A stretch of DNA of 64,000 nt from Pseudomonas azadiae (GCF_019145355.1 NZ_JAHSTY010000001.1:1178001-1242000), one strand, 5' to 3'. Positions 7,982 through 20,015 are shown, counted from the first letter of the stretch. The notes: generated by a model not told the origin, from the letters alone. A program made the numbers and translations.

Positions 7982-9934
7982 TCAGTAACCGTGGGATTCA
8001 CGGGTTTTCTGATACTTGTGAAAATCAATCCACTCGACCACATCGTACGGCAGGTAAAGCTGCACCCGGGCCCGGGAAATGGCGATGTACACCGCGCAAA
8101 GTCGCTGGTCGAACGCGTAGGCGTCCTTGAACTTGACGTTGGTCAGCAGCTCAGGCGTGAGCAGCACCCGATCGAATTCCATGCCGCCCGCCTCTTGCGC
8201 CTGCATCAGCAGACAGCGCTTGCCGGGGGCACCGCTCAGCCGGTTCAAGCGTGTGATATCGGCAACGTTGAAGCCTTTCTCCAGCTCACTCTCGACCCAC
8301 AGGAACGACTCATCGAACTGGCTGGCCTCGCGCACCTGGTGCCAGTCGTCCATGTCGCTGAAATAGGCATGCGCGCCGGTATCAAAGTACTCGTTGCTGT
8401 AGAAGTCGGGTTTGAACAACGCAATGACGCTGGTCATGAAGCGTTCGAGATCCTGCTGCGCCGGGTTGTCGACGAAACCGAACGGGCAGTTGGCCCGCTG
8501 CAACTGGATGGCCCATTTCATCGTGTCCCAATGCGAGGCGGTCAGCACCACGCAGCCTTCCGGCGGCACAAAACCCTGGGGGTAATGTTCGATGCCGACG
8601 TCGGCATCCCGGGCGCCTTCGAAGGGGGTCTTGCACTTTTGCGAGTGCACGCTGATCAGTGGGTTGACCAGGCGCTCGACGTTGCGTCCCGAGCGCACGG
8701 AATAACTGATGTCGGTATGCCGGACTTCGCGCTTTCGCCTGACCATCGTCCCACTGGCCAGTTGGTACTCATCGCCGAGGGTAATCAGCACCTGGCGGCC
8801 GCGCTCGATGATCTGCAACAACGACGGCGGGATGTCCTGGCTTTCATCGATCAATACATGCGTATACCGGGGCGGCACCACGCACCCTTCGAGGCTGGCG
8901 CGCTTGATCAGCCACAATGCCGCGAAACCGGTCTGGGCGGCCCAATGCGGGTTCGCGTCGAGGTACGTCCACACGCGGCTGGAATACTCCAGCAGCGCCT
9001 GGGCATCCACGCTGGATAACGGCTGTTTGAAATGCGGCAAGTGCCGGGCCGACAGCGCGTGATGGCCGGAGTGGCAATAGCGTTCGAGCACCTTGAGGCA
9101 GACATCGAATGTTGCCTGGCCATCGTGACCGCGCCAACCGTGGATATCCAGGGTCTGCGCCACTACATGTTTGCCGGGCAATCGGGGCGGGACGCCCTGC
9201 GTGACGGGGCGCGGCCCCTGCAACAGGGCCTTGGCGAAGGCGGCAAACGTCGAGCCGGCCTTGGGCAGGCCCATGCGCTCGCGAAGAGTCGCCAGTTTGG
9301 CCCCGGTGCGTGCCAGTACCAGGGTCTTTTCAGGCCGCAGGCACTCCATCAAGGCGCCGAGCAAGTGGCTTTTGCCGATGCCGGCATAGCCTTGCACATG
9401 CAGGTCTTCGATGAGGTTGGCGCGAAAGGTGCGCACCAGCTTGTCCTGGGCCGGGCTTAGCCAGCGTTCACGGTGCCGGGGCGTAACCATCTGCTGGCTG
9501 AACGGGTCATTGCTGCGCAGGTGGCGGACCTTGTAGCCGATATCCCATTTGCCTGTAGGCAGCAGGTAATCCCGCGCCGCGACTTCTTCAGCCGACAGCA
9601 GGCGCAGGTTCACATTTTTGAGTGCATTAAAACCGAAGTACAACTTGCGCGGATCAAACAGCCGCCGGGCTTCGGACAGCAACGTCGCAGCGCCTGATGG
9701 CGAAGCGTCCACCGCCCAATCGATCAGCTTGGTCAGGACGCGCTCGGCGCCCGCGCAAGTCAGGTCTTTTTCTGCGGTCTGGGCCAGGTTCTGGATGACC
9801 AGTACTGCAGCCAGTTCCGGGTCTGTCAGGCCGACAAGGGCCTTGGCGCCGTCCGCGCCGAGCAGGGCCGTGCAGGTTTCATCCGTGACGGGCAGGAAGA
9901 CGGGGCTGGTTAAATCAAAGTGTTCCGGTTGCAT
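7982..9934 (-). CDS. UvrD-like superfamily 1 helicase/ATPase
   Basis: 650 residues. Residues 1-155 match nothing I recognise. From ~159 the SF1 helicase motifs appear in order: Q motif LSPAQDKLVR, Walker A GYAGIGKS (182-189), Walker B LIDESQD (361-367, the DExQD form of UvrD/Rep/PcrA), motif III LGDEYQ (387-391), a motif V-like AQEAGGMEFDRVLL (579-592) and motif VI YIAISRAR (616-623). ATP-driven translocation on DNA or RNA is therefore likely; the role is unknown. A GAGGAA ribosome site precedes the ATG. It follows a 155-residue unknown gene by 38 bp, suggesting a two-gene operon. Stand-alone SF1 helicases with a small partner occur in repair and in anti-phage systems. Confidence 0.85.
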   Translation of the reverse strand: MQPEHFDLTSPVFLPVTDETCTALLGADGAKALVGLTDPELAAVLVIQNLAQTAEKDLTCAGAERVLTKLIDWAVDASPSGAATLLSEARRLFDPRKLYFGFNALKNVNLRLLSAEEVAARDYLLPTGKWDIGYKVRHLRSNDPFSQQMVTPRHRERWLSPAQDKLVRTFRANLIEDLHVQGYAGIGKSHLLGALMECLRPEKTLVLARTGAKLATLRERMGLPKAGSTFAAFAKALLQGPRPVTQGVPPRLPGKHVVAQTLDIHGWRGHDGQATFDVCLKVLERYCHSGHHALSARHLPHFKQPLSSVDAQALLEYSSRVWTYLDANPHWAAQTGFAALWLIKRASLEGCVVPPRYTHVLIDESQDIPPSLLQIIERGRQVLITLGDEYQLASGTMVRRKREVRHTDISYSVRSGRNVERLVNPLISVHSQKCKTPFEGARDADVGIEHYPQGFVPPEGCVVLTASHWDTMKWAIQLQRANCPFGFVDNPAQQDLERFMTSVIALFKPDFYSNEYFDTGAHAYFSDMDDWHQVREASQFDESFLWVESELEKGFNVADITRLNRLSGAPGKRCLLMQAQEAGGMEFDRVLLTPELLTNVKFKDAYAFDQRLCAVYIAISRARVQLYLPYDVVEWIDFHKYQKTRESHGY

Positions 9935-9972
9935 AGTTCCTCGCAGCCAGGGGCCGACGTACGTCGCAAAAG

Positions 9973-10440
9973 TCAGGCATTGTCGTGGCCGTTCAGCTCG
10001 AATCGATATTCGCCCAGCGAGCCCGACATACCGCCGCGACTCGCTTGGGCCAAAGGCACCATTGCGTTGATCTGTTGCTGGAGTTCGAAGACGGCCATGT
10101 CGAGCAGCCTGCGCAAGTCTTCGACACTCTGCGCCGCCACGTTCAATTGCAGCGTGCAGGCGCCCGTAAGCGGTGGCGCCGCCTGCTCTGCGCCTGGCAC
10201 GGGGTCATCGTTCACGTCAGCTGCACGGATCATCTCAGCCTGGCTGAGGATCTCAGCATGCTCGTCGTCCATGAGGTCCAGCACCTTCGACAACTCCAGG
10301 GTCTGCTCGGGGTGCGATTGAATACGGTCCTTGATCTGCAGGCGCCGCATCTGCCACTCGCGCAGCTTTTCGCGGGTGAGGTCGTCCACTTTTTCCACGG
10401 GTACTGTCTCCGAATGCCGGGCACTGGAGTATGCCGCCAT
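9973..10440 (-). CDS. hypothetical protein, partner of the SF1 helicase
   Basis: 155 residues from ATG 10440 (MAAYSSARHSETVPVEKVDD). The open frame runs further upstream, but that part lies in the SRP RNA gene and is not coding. The protein is acidic and helical, with a heptad-like stretch DDLTREKLREWQMRRLQIKD and a helix VEDLRRLLDMAVFELQQQIN; no catalytic motif, signal or membrane segment is seen. It is 38 bp upstream of the helicase gene on the same strand and is probably co-transcribed and functionally linked. I do not recognise the family. Confidence 0.7.
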   Translation of the reverse strand: MAAYSSARHSETVPVEKVDDLTREKLREWQMRRLQIKDRIQSHPEQTLELSKVLDLMDDEHAEILSQAEMIRAADVNDDPVPGAEQAAPPLTGACTLQLNVAAQSVEDLRRLLDMAVFELQQQINAMVPLAQASRGGMSGSLGEYRFELNGHDNA

Positions 10441-10520
10441 GAACCGCCCGATGGCAGATGGCGTGAAAGCATTTTTTGAATTGAATTTGAAGGAGGTGTT
10501 GCAAGGAAGAGCGTTATGGA

Positions 10521-10630
10521 GGCAACCCCACCAGCCACACCCCGGCACACAATGTTCCCGCTGTGGCTGCTGCCTTCCGGCTCTGACCAGGTTCACGGGT
10601 AATCGTTGCGGGGGGACCGATGGGGTCACC
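10521..10630 (-). ncRNA. ffs: 4.5S signal recognition particle RNA
   Basis: The minus strand carries the conserved SRP RNA apical domain (GGTCAGAGCCGGAAGGCAGC, the Ffh-binding loop). The ends, GGTGACCCCATC and GGTGGGGTTGCC, form a continuous 12-bp terminal helix including G-U pairs, giving about 110 nt, close to E. coli 4.5S RNA. It binds Ffh and targets membrane proteins to the Sec translocon. A near-consensus promoter 33 bp upstream predicts a short 5' leader that would be removed by RNase P, as in E. coli. Position near ligA and dnaX agrees with the Pseudomonas gene order I recall. Confidence 0.96.
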
Positions 10631-10662
10631 ATAACGACGCCTGCCTCTCGGCAAGCGGGGCC

Positions 10663-10690
10663 ATTGTACCGATCTCATCGGAAGTTACAA
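10663..10690 (-). promoter_or_regulatory. sigma-70 promoter of ffs
   Basis: Minus strand TTGTAA (10685-10690), 16 bases, TACAAT (10663-10668). The start would fall near 10656, leaving about 25 nt of leader before the mature SRP RNA. Confidence 0.75.
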
Positions 10691-10743
10691 CCGTTGGCGC
10701 CGGATAAAAAATATGAAGGGGCTCAAGCACTTGTTGAGGCTCT

Positions 10744-10875
10744 GTAGTGAGCGGGCTTGCCCCGCGCTGGGTGGCGAAGCCGCCCCAACCGGAACGCCGC
10801 AGTGTGTCAGATAAAACCAGGCGCCTGGTTCTGGGGCGGCTTCGCCACCCAGCGCGGGGCAAGCCCGCTCACTAC
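10744..10875. repeat. REPIN, GTAGTGAGCGGGC class, copy 1
   Basis: A 132-bp imperfect palindrome: GTAGTGAGCGGGCTTGCCCC at the left and the exact complement at the right, with the arms continuing through CGCGCTGGGTGGCGAAGCCG and a divergent centre. Copies 2 (12147-12279) and 3 (47146-47292) share the arms. It lies between ffs and the metallopeptidase stop. Confidence 0.95.
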
Positions 10876-10895
10876 AGTCGATCGCCGGGTACGGG

Positions 10896-12062
10896 TCACT
10901 GCGCTTGTATCACTTCATCCGCGCGGCCGCCCTCCTCCTGAATCACCAGGTGAATGAAGTGCAGCTTGGCGACGACCGCCGGTGGCAGCACGAAGGGGTA
11001 GAAGTCCGGCTGGCCCATGCTGCGCGACAGTTCGTTGAGCATGCCGGCCAGTTCGATCCAGGCGTTGACGAACGAAAGGAATGCGACGCCGCCGGGGTGC
11101 TCCGGGTCATAGAGCGTGCTCAGCGGGAATGGCGGGTAGTCCAGGTCCATCGCGCGGGCGCTCATGCCGAAGCCCAGGGCGGTGTCGACGGCGTCCATCA
11201 TGTGCAGGTAATGGGCCCAGGTTTCGGCCCAGTCCTCCCAGGGGTGCATGGTGGCGTAGGCGCTGACGCAGGTTTGCTGCCAGTCGGGGCGTGGGCCGTT
11301 CTGGTAGTACTGGTCGAGGGCCTCGGCGTAGCTGGCGCGTTCGTCGCCGAACAGGCTGCGAAACGGTTCGAGCCAGTGGGTATTGGCAATGAGGCGGTCC
11401 CAGTAGTAGTGGCCGACTTCATGGCGGAAATGGCCGAGCAGGGTGCGATAGGGTTCGCGCATCTGTGCGCGGACCTTCTCGCGGTGGGCGTCGTCGGCTT
11501 CCTTGATGTCGAGGGTGATCAGGCCATTGGCGTGGCCAGTCATGGGCGCGTTGCCTTGCAGGTCGATGCCGACGAAGTCAAAGGCCAGCCCGTTATGCTC
11601 GTCGACGCTCTTGGGCACCACGTGCAGGCCCAGGCTGATCAGTTGCGCGACCAGGCGGCGCTTGGCGGTTTCGACCTTACGCCAGCGTTCGTGGTTTTCC
11701 GCGATCGACAGATCGGGAATGGTGCGGTTCAGGCTGCAGGCGGCGCACAGCGGTGCCGTGCTGTGGGCCGGTATCAGCCAGTTGCAGGCAGCCGGGGTGT
11801 CAAGGTTGGCGCAGCGGCGGAAGGCGCCGGCGTCGAGGTTGTCGTCCTGCAGCCAAGTGCCTTCGACCGGGCCGGGCTGCAGGGAGGACAGGCGGCTTTG
11901 TTGCGGCAGGTAACCCAGCAACGCCTGGCAGGCCAGGCACTGGCTGTTGCGAAAGAACAGGGACTGCCCGCAACGGCACTGCCACACCTTGCTGTCGCGC
12001 GACGTGCCGGCTACGAAAGGTGCAGCGATGCGCGAACTGAGTTGCTCGAAGTAGCGGAACAT
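10896..12062 (-). CDS. putative zinc-binding metallopeptidase with zinc ribbon
   Basis: 388 residues from ATG 12062 (MFRYFEQLSSR), with GGGAGAGA upstream; the frame runs further only by reading into a REPIN. The N-terminus has a zinc ribbon (C29, C31, C42, C45) and further Cys pairs near residues 84-109. The centre carries the gluzincin motif HEVGH at 214-218 followed by YYWDRL. This is the architecture of the putative zinc-binding metallopeptidase family common in Pseudomonas near ligA. It has no signal peptide and is probably cytoplasmic. Substrate unknown. Confidence 0.88.
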   Translation of the reverse strand: MFRYFEQLSSRIAAPFVAGTSRDSKVWQCRCGQSLFFRNSQCLACQALLGYLPQQSRLSSLQPGPVEGTWLQDDNLDAGAFRRCANLDTPAACNWLIPAHSTAPLCAACSLNRTIPDLSIAENHERWRKVETAKRRLVAQLISLGLHVVPKSVDEHNGLAFDFVGIDLQGNAPMTGHANGLITLDIKEADDAHREKVRAQMREPYRTLLGHFRHEVGHYYWDRLIANTHWLEPFRSLFGDERASYAEALDQYYQNGPRPDWQQTCVSAYATMHPWEDWAETWAHYLHMMDAVDTALGFGMSARAMDLDYPPFPLSTLYDPEHPGGVAFLSFVNAWIELAGMLNELSRSMGQPDFYPFVLPPAVVAKLHFIHLVIQEEGGRADEVIQAQ

Positions 12063-12146
12063 GGCGATCTCTCCCTGGGTGACTGAGACTAGATCATTTG
12101 CCTGACAGGATCGTTCCCACGCTTCGCACATAGGGACCGAGCACTT

Positions 12147-12279
12147 GTAGTGAGCGGGCTTGCCCCGCGCTGGGTGGCGAAGCCGCCCCAACCGGAACGC
12201 CGCAGTGTGTCAGGTAAAACCAGGCGGCCTGGTTCTGGGGCGGCTTCGCCACCCAGCGCGGGGCAAGCCCGCTCACTAC
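12147..12279. repeat. REPIN, GTAGTGAGCGGGC class, copy 2
   Basis: Nearly identical to copy 1 at 10744-10875, including much of the centre (CCGGAACGCCGCAGTGTGTC). The two copies therefore flank the metallopeptidase gene as ~130-bp direct repeats about 1.4 kb apart, so recombination between them could delete that gene. Confidence 0.95.
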
Positions 12280-12289
12280 ATGTGGATAA

Positions 12290-14665
<2,376 letters not shown>

Positions 14666-14741
14666 TCAAAAGCAAAAGAGCAGCCGAAGCTGCTCAAATG
14701 GTAGTGCGCTTATTCTATCCGACAACGCCGAGGCGCAATCC

Positions 14742-15605
14742 TCAGCGTTTTTGTGTCAGGGCGCGACGCTCGAACTCGACGATGCGCTGACGGTAGTGTT
14801 CGATGGTTTGCGCGGTCAGGACGCTGCGCTGATCGTCCTTGAGCTCGCCGTTGAGTTCCTGGGACAGCTTGCGCGCTGCGGCCACCATCACGTCGAATGC
14901 TTGCTTGGGATGACGCGGGCCTGGCAGACCCAGGAAGAAACTCACGGCCGGCGTGCTGAACAGGTCGATATCGTCCAGGTCGAAGGTGCCCGGCTTGACC
15001 GCATTGGCCATCGAGAACAGCACTTCGCCATTACCGGCCATGCTTTCGTGGCGGTGGAAGATGTCCATCTCGCCAAAGCGCAGGCCGCTTTCCAGAATGT
15101 TCTGCAACAGCGCCGGGCCCTTGAACCCGGCGGCGTCGCGACAGATCACGCTGATCACCAGTACTTCTTCGGCGGCAGGCTGATCGTTGACCGACTGGCG
15201 CGGCGCGTTCTTGCCGGCGTTTTCATCCGGGAAATCATCGTCGCGGCTGCTGAAGCTCGGGCCTTCGTCGACGTCGAGGTTCAAGTCGCCCTGATGCGGC
15301 TCGGCGCCAGCGGCGCTGCCGCGCTTGCCACGCTTGGACGACGGCTCGCGGGCTTCACGCAGCGGCGCGCTCATCGACGGCAGGTCGTGCTCGTCCAACT
15401 GCGGTTCTTTATGGGTATCCAGCACACGGGGCGGCCCCAGCAGCTCGGCGCTGCCGTCGTCGTCGGGCAAGTTGGACAGGTTGCGGTCCAGACGGAATTT
15501 GAGCTTGCCCTTGCCACCGCGCATGCGGCGCCAGCCATCAAAAAGAATACCGGCAATGACAATAATGCCGATGACGATCAGCCACTCGCGCAGACCGATT
15601 TCCAT
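14742..15605 (-). CDS. zipA: cell division protein ZipA
   Basis: 287 residues from [20 protein letters not shown]. An N-terminal membrane anchor is followed by a basic stretch ([13 protein letters not shown]), a charged Pro-containing linker and a C-terminal FtsZ-binding domain ([21 protein letters not shown] onward). ZipA tethers FtsZ to the inner membrane at midcell. The ORF could extend 19 codons upstream, but the anchor fixes the start. It is separated from smc by 259 bp, so it may have its own promoter. Confidence 0.95.
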   Translation of the reverse strand: MEIGLREWLIVIGIIVIAGILFDGWRRMRGGKGKLKFRLDRNLSNLPDDDGSAELLGPPRVLDTHKEPQLDEHDLPSMSAPLREAREPSSKRGKRGSAAGAEPHQGDLNLDVDEGPSFSSRDDDFPDENAGKNAPRQSVNDQPAAEEVLVISVICRDAAGFKGPALLQNILESGLRFGEMDIFHRHESMAGNGEVLFSMANAVKPGTFDLDDIDLFSTPAVSFFLGLPGPRHPKQAFDVMVAAARKLSQELNGELKDDQRSVLTAQTIEHYRQRIVEFERRALTQKR

Positions 15606-15864
15606 GTAATCCCGTGCCTCTAATAAAAAATGCTGAAAAATAAGGGGCTTAGCACCGTGCAAACCGCTTTAAAACGTGGCGCCAACTCTATGTTCTGACT
15701 GACGTTTTGCCCACGCATACGAAAATTTGACATTAAACTAGCACGACCAAAGATAACTTTACACCGTCTGTCAAAATGCCTTGAACAAATATGTCCATTT
15801 GCCACTTTCACCAGAGCGGTAAAGCCTCTTACCGCGCGCTATGAAAATTCGCTGCGGGCAGGGT

Positions 15865-18800
15865 TCAAGACTCCACCATCGCCATCGCTTCTTCCACATC
15901 CACCGCCACCAAACGCGAACAGCCCGGTTCATGCATCGTGACCCCCATCAACTGATCAGCCATTTCCATGGCGATCTTGTTGTGGGTGATATAGATGAAC
16001 TGCACAGTCTGGGACATCTCCTTGACCAGGCGCGCATAGCGCCCAACGTTAGCGTCATCCAGCGGTGCGTCAACTTCATCGAGCATGCAGAACGGCGCCG
16101 GGTTCAACTTGAAGATGGCAAATACCAGGGCCAATGCGGTCAGGGCTTTTTCGCCGCCGGACAACAAATGGATGGTGCTGTTCTTCTTGCCCGGAGGCCG
16201 CGCCATGATCGTCACCCCTGTATCGAGTAGATCTTCGCCCGTCAGTTCCAAGTAAGCGCTGCCACCGCCGAAAACTTTTGGGAATAAGGCCTGTAAACCG
16301 CCATTAATCTGATCAAAGGTATCCTTGAAGCGGTTGCGGGTTTCCTTGTCGATCTTGCGGATCACGTTTTCCAGGGTGTCCAGGGCCTCCACCAGGTCGG
16401 CGTTCTGGGCATCCAGGTAACGTTTGCGTTCGGACTGCTGCTGGTATTCGTCGATGGCCGCCAAGTTGATCGCGCCAAGTCGCTGGATACGCGCGGCAAT
16501 GCGTTCGAGTTCTTCTTCGGCGTCTTTCTCGTTGGCCTCGGCGGTCAAGGTATTGAGCACGCCGTGCAGGTCGTAGCCATCTTCCAGCAACTGGTCTTGC
16601 AGGGTCTTGCGGCGCACGGTCAGGGCTTGCCATTCCATGCGTTGTTGCTCGAGCTGGCCGCGAATCAATTGGGACTGCTGCTCGGCCTGGGTCCGACGTT
16701 TTTCGGCGTCACGCAATTCACGGTCGGCGTCTTCCAGGGCGATCTGCGCGGTCTTGAGTTCTTCGTCGACGGTCATGCGTTTGTCGAGCAACTCTTCGAG
16801 CTTGAGGCGCAACTCTTCCAGTGGCGCTTCGCCCTCTTCCAGGTTGAGGCTCAGTTGCTCGCGTTTTTCGGTGAGGCGTTCGGATTGCATCTCCAGGCGT
16901 TCAAGGGCCTGGGCCGTGGAATTGTGTTGGGCGCGCAGGGAGCCGAGGCGCACCGCGAGCTGGTGTGCATGATCCTTGTGCTGGCGGGCCTCCTGGCGCA
17001 CGCGGTCGAGGCGTTCACGCAGGCTGTCGCGCTGGGCCAGCAGCAGTTCGCGTTGCTCGGTGTCGAGGGCCATGCTGTCGAGGGCTTCCTGCAGTTGCAG
17101 GCGCGCTTCGCCGATCTGTTCGTGTTCCAGCGCACGCTGCTCGCCCATTTCGGCGACTTCTTCGTCGAGACGGGTGCGGCGCAGGGTCAGTTGTTCGGCC
17201 TTGGCTTTGCTCGCCGAGAGCTGAGCCTTCAATTCGCCTTGCTGGCGCGCTTCGTCCTGCAACAGGCGGCGCAGGTGTTCGCGGCCGGTCTCTTGCTGGC
17301 GCTGGGTGGCGCGCAGGGTTTGCAGTTCGGTTTCCAGGCTGTCGAGGGTCGCCTCGCGCTCTTCACGTTCGGCGCTGAGGTTGACGATTTCCTGGCCACG
17401 GGCCAATACGCCGCTTTCGGCTTCACTGGCACGGCGAACGCGCAGGAAGTGGCGGCCGACCCAGAAGCCGTCGCGGCTGATCAGGCTCTCACCGGCGCCC
17501 AGTTGACCGCGCAGGGCCAGGGCCTGCTCAAGTGACTCGACCGGCTTGACCTGGCCCAGCCACGGCGCCAGGTCAATCGCCGCCTCGACCTTGTCCAGCA
17601 GGCTGCCCGGCACACGCGCGCCATCGGCGGCGGGGCTGAGCAAACGCAAGTCGCCCTGGGCAAAACCGGCCAGGTCGAAGCCGCCGAAATCATCCACCAG
17701 CACCGCTTGCAGGTCGGCGCCCAGTACGGTTTCGACCGCCAGTTCCCAGCCTGCCTCCACCTTCAAGCCTTCGGCCAGGCGCGGGCGCTCGGCCAGGTGC
17801 TGATCGCGCAGCCATGCGGCCGTGCCAGTGCCGGGGTCGAGCGCGGCTTGCTGCAAGGCTTCAAGGGAGGCCAGGCGACCGTTGAGCCGCTGCAAATCGC
17901 CCTGCGCCTGCTGCTGCGCCTGGGTCGCCTGTTGCAGGTGCTGACGCAGTTGCTCCAGGCGCTCCACTTGCTGGTCTTCGCTGGCTTCCAGCTCTTCAAG
18001 CGTCATTTCGCTTTCAGCCAGTTGCTCGCTCAATGCCATGATCGCCGCGTCTTCCGGGTCGGCGGCGAGCAATACGCGCTCTTCCTGCAGACGGCGCTGG
18101 CGCTCGGCCAGGCGCTCCATGCTGGTTTCCAACTGCTGAATACGCGACTGCTGTACCTCCGCCTGGCGACGTGGCTCGGCGGATTGCAGGTTGAAGGTGT
18201 CCCACTGTTCCTGCCACGCGTGCATGGTAGTTTCGGCTTCTTCCAGGGCGGCGGCGGCCTCTTCGGCGGCGGCGCTGGTGACTTCCTGCTCGGGGGTGAG
18301 CATGTCCAGCTCTTCGCCGAGGGTCAGCAGCAAGGTGCGATCATGGCCCAGGTGCGATTCGGTTTCCAGGCGCGCGCGTTCGGCTTCCTTCAAGTCATCC
18401 TGCAACTGGCGCAGACGCTGCTGGCCGTGCTGGATGCTCTGTTCCACGCGGGCAATATCGCCGCCCACCGAATAGAACCGGCCCTGCACCAGATTGAAGC
18501 GCTCTGACAAATCGTGGTGCCCGTCACGCAAGCGCTCGATGCTGGCGTCGGCGTTGCGCTGTTCGGCCACCAGCGCTTCAAAGCTGATTTCCTGGGTGCC
18601 GATGATCGCTTCGCGCTGGCCGACCTGATCATTGAGCGCCTGCCAGCGCAGGGCCGACAATTGCGCCTTGAGCTGACGTTCTTCGCCCTTGTATTCCTGG
18701 TACTTCTCGGCGGCCTGGGCCTGGCGGTGCAGGCGCTCCAACTGGCGCTCCAGCTCTTCGCGCAGGTCGGTCAGGCGGGCGAGGTTCTCGTGGGTGCGGC

Positions 18801-19353
18801 GGATGCGGTTTTCGGTCTCGCGACGGCGCTCCTTGTATTTGGAGATGCCGGCGGCTTCTTCGATAAAGTTGCGCAGGTCTTCGGGCTTGGCTTCGATCAG
18901 CTTGGAGATCATGCCCTGCTCGATGATCGAATAGCTGCGCGGGCCCAGGCCTGTGCCGAGGAAAATGTCGGTGATGTCGCGACGCCGGCACTTGGTGCCG
19001 TTGAGGAAGTAACTGTTCTGGCTGTCGCGCGTGACTTTGCGGCGAATGGAGATTTCCGCGTAGGCGGCGTATTCGCCGACCAGGGTGCCGTCAGAGTTGT
19101 CGAACACCAATTCGATGCTGGCCTGGCTCACCGGCTTGCGGCTGGTGGAGCCGTTGAAGATGACGTCGGTCATCGACTCGCCGCGCAGGTTTTTTGCCGA
19201 GCTCTCGCCCATCACCCAACGGACGGCGTCGATGATATTCGACTTGCCGCAACCATTGGGCCCGACCACGGCCGCCATGTTACTGGGGAAGTTCACCGTG
19301 GTCGGGTCGACGAAGGATTTGAACCCCGCCAGTTTGATGCACTTGAGCCGCAC
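15865..19353 (-). CDS. smc: chromosome segregation protein SMC
   Basis: 1162 residues from a GTG start (MRLKCIKLAGFKSF). It has the Walker A motif GPNGCGKSNIIDAV, two long coiled coils, a central hinge near residues 500-650, and C-terminal signature LSGGEKALTALALVFAI with Walker B FCMLDEVDAPLDD. It is the ATPase of the condensin complex that organises and segregates the chromosome. It starts two bases after the GntR stop codon, so the two are transcribed together. Confidence 0.98.
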   Translation of the reverse strand: MRLKCIKLAGFKSFVDPTTVNFPSNMAAVVGPNGCGKSNIIDAVRWVMGESSAKNLRGESMTDVIFNGSTSRKPVSQASIELVFDNSDGTLVGEYAAYAEISIRRKVTRDSQNSYFLNGTKCRRRDITDIFLGTGLGPRSYSIIEQGMISKLIEAKPEDLRNFIEEAAGISKYKERRRETENRIRRTHENLARLTDLREELERQLERLHRQAQAAEKYQEYKGEERQLKAQLSALRWQALNDQVGQREAIIGTQEISFEALVAEQRNADASIERLRDGHHDLSERFNLVQGRFYSVGGDIARVEQSIQHGQQRLRQLQDDLKEAERARLETESHLGHDRTLLLTLGEELDMLTPEQEVTSAAAEEAAAALEEAETTMHAWQEQWDTFNLQSAEPRRQAEVQQSRIQQLETSMERLAERQRRLQEERVLLAADPEDAAIMALSEQLAESEMTLEELEASEDQQVERLEQLRQHLQQATQAQQQAQGDLQRLNGRLASLEALQQAALDPGTGTAAWLRDQHLAERPRLAEGLKVEAGWELAVETVLGADLQAVLVDDFGGFDLAGFAQGDLRLLSPAADGARVPGSLLDKVEAAIDLAPWLGQVKPVESLEQALALRGQLGAGESLISRDGFWVGRHFLRVRRASEAESGVLARGQEIVNLSAEREEREATLDSLETELQTLRATQRQQETGREHLRRLLQDEARQQGELKAQLSASKAKAEQLTLRRTRLDEEVAEMGEQRALEHEQIGEARLQLQEALDSMALDTEQRELLLAQRDSLRERLDRVRQEARQHKDHAHQLAVRLGSLRAQHNSTAQALERLEMQSERLTEKREQLSLNLEEGEAPLEELRLKLEELLDKRMTVDEELKTAQIALEDADRELRDAEKRRTQAEQQSQLIRGQLEQQRMEWQALTVRRKTLQDQLLEDGYDLHGVLNTLTAEANEKDAEEELERIAARIQRLGAINLAAIDEYQQQSERKRYLDAQNADLVEALDTLENVIRKIDKETRNRFKDTFDQINGGLQALFPKVFGGGSAYLELTGEDLLDTGVTIMARPPGKKNSTIHLLSGGEKALTALALVFAIFKLNPAPFCMLDEVDAPLDDANVGRYARLVKEMSQTVQFIYITHNKIAMEMADQLMGVTMHEPGCSRLVAVDVEEAMAMVES

Positions 19354-19355
19354 GT

Positions 19356-20015
19356 TTAGGCGTCCGCCAACGCGGCGATGACCAGCGAGCTGCTGCGCTG
19401 GCAGTAGGCCGACAGCACGTTGCGAATCTGTACCAGGTCACGGGCCAATACGGCGGCGAGCAGTTGTTCGAACAGCGCCAGGTATTCGCTCATCGACGCC
19501 TTGCGTTGATCCAGGGCCAGGTAATAGGCGCGGTTCATCGCCGGCTGCAGGTTCTCGACGGTCTCCTGCAGATACGGGTTGTTGGCGAAGGGGTACGCGG
19601 CGCGCATCACGTTGAAGCTTTCTTCAACGAAGGCGCGAATGTCCTCGCGCTCATAGCTGACCTGCAGGCGCTGCTGGATCTGCAGGAACGGCGCCATGTC
19701 GGCCTGGCTCTGCCAGCCTTCGGCGACCGCATTGCCGAGCAGGATGTACATTTCGCCCATCAGCGTACACAGGCTTTGCACTTTGTGCGCCGTCAGCTCG
19801 GTAACGTGGGCGCCCCGGCGCGGCAGGATCGCGATCAGGTGACGACGTTCGAGGATCAGCAAGGCTTCGCGCACGGAACCACGGCTGACATTGAGTGCCA
19901 GCGTGACCTTCTGCTCCTGGATCCGCTCCCCAGGCTTGAGATCGCCGCGAATGATGCGTTCGGCGAGGTGGTGAGCGATTTGCTCGGCGAGACTGTCCGG
20001 CGCCTTGAACGTCAT
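19356..20015 (-). CDS. GntR/FCD family regulator, likely of the xdh operon
   Basis: 219 residues. An N-terminal GntR winged helix (EQIAHHLAERIIRGDLKPGE..VSRGSVREALLILERR) is followed by an all-helical FCD effector domain. It is divergent from xdhA, and a 25-bp palindrome lies just upstream of the xdhA promoter, which suggests control of purine catabolism. It also shares a transcript with smc, two bases downstream, an arrangement recalled from other Pseudomonas. The ligand, perhaps a purine or urate, is inferred. Confidence 0.88.
   Translation of the reverse strand: MTFKAPDSLAEQIAHHLAERIIRGDLKPGERIQEQKVTLALNVSRGSVREALLILERRHLIAILPRRGAHVTELTAHKVQSLCTLMGEMYILLGNAVAEGWQSQADMAPFLQIQQRLQVSYEREDIRAFVEESFNVMRAAYPFANNPYLQETVENLQPAMNRAYYLALDQRKASMSEYLALFEQLLAAVLARDLVQIRNVLSAYCQRSSSLVIAALADA

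Noticed and set aside
3443..10440. prophage or integrated island with att sites
   Set aside because: No integrase, tRNA target or phage structural gene is seen. The block is accessory by comparison with recalled gene order only.
10441..10632. N-terminal 64 residues of the frame ahead of the 155-residue protein
   Set aside because: This stretch is the SRP RNA gene and its 3' flank; RNA structure explains it, and the ATG at 10440 is used instead.
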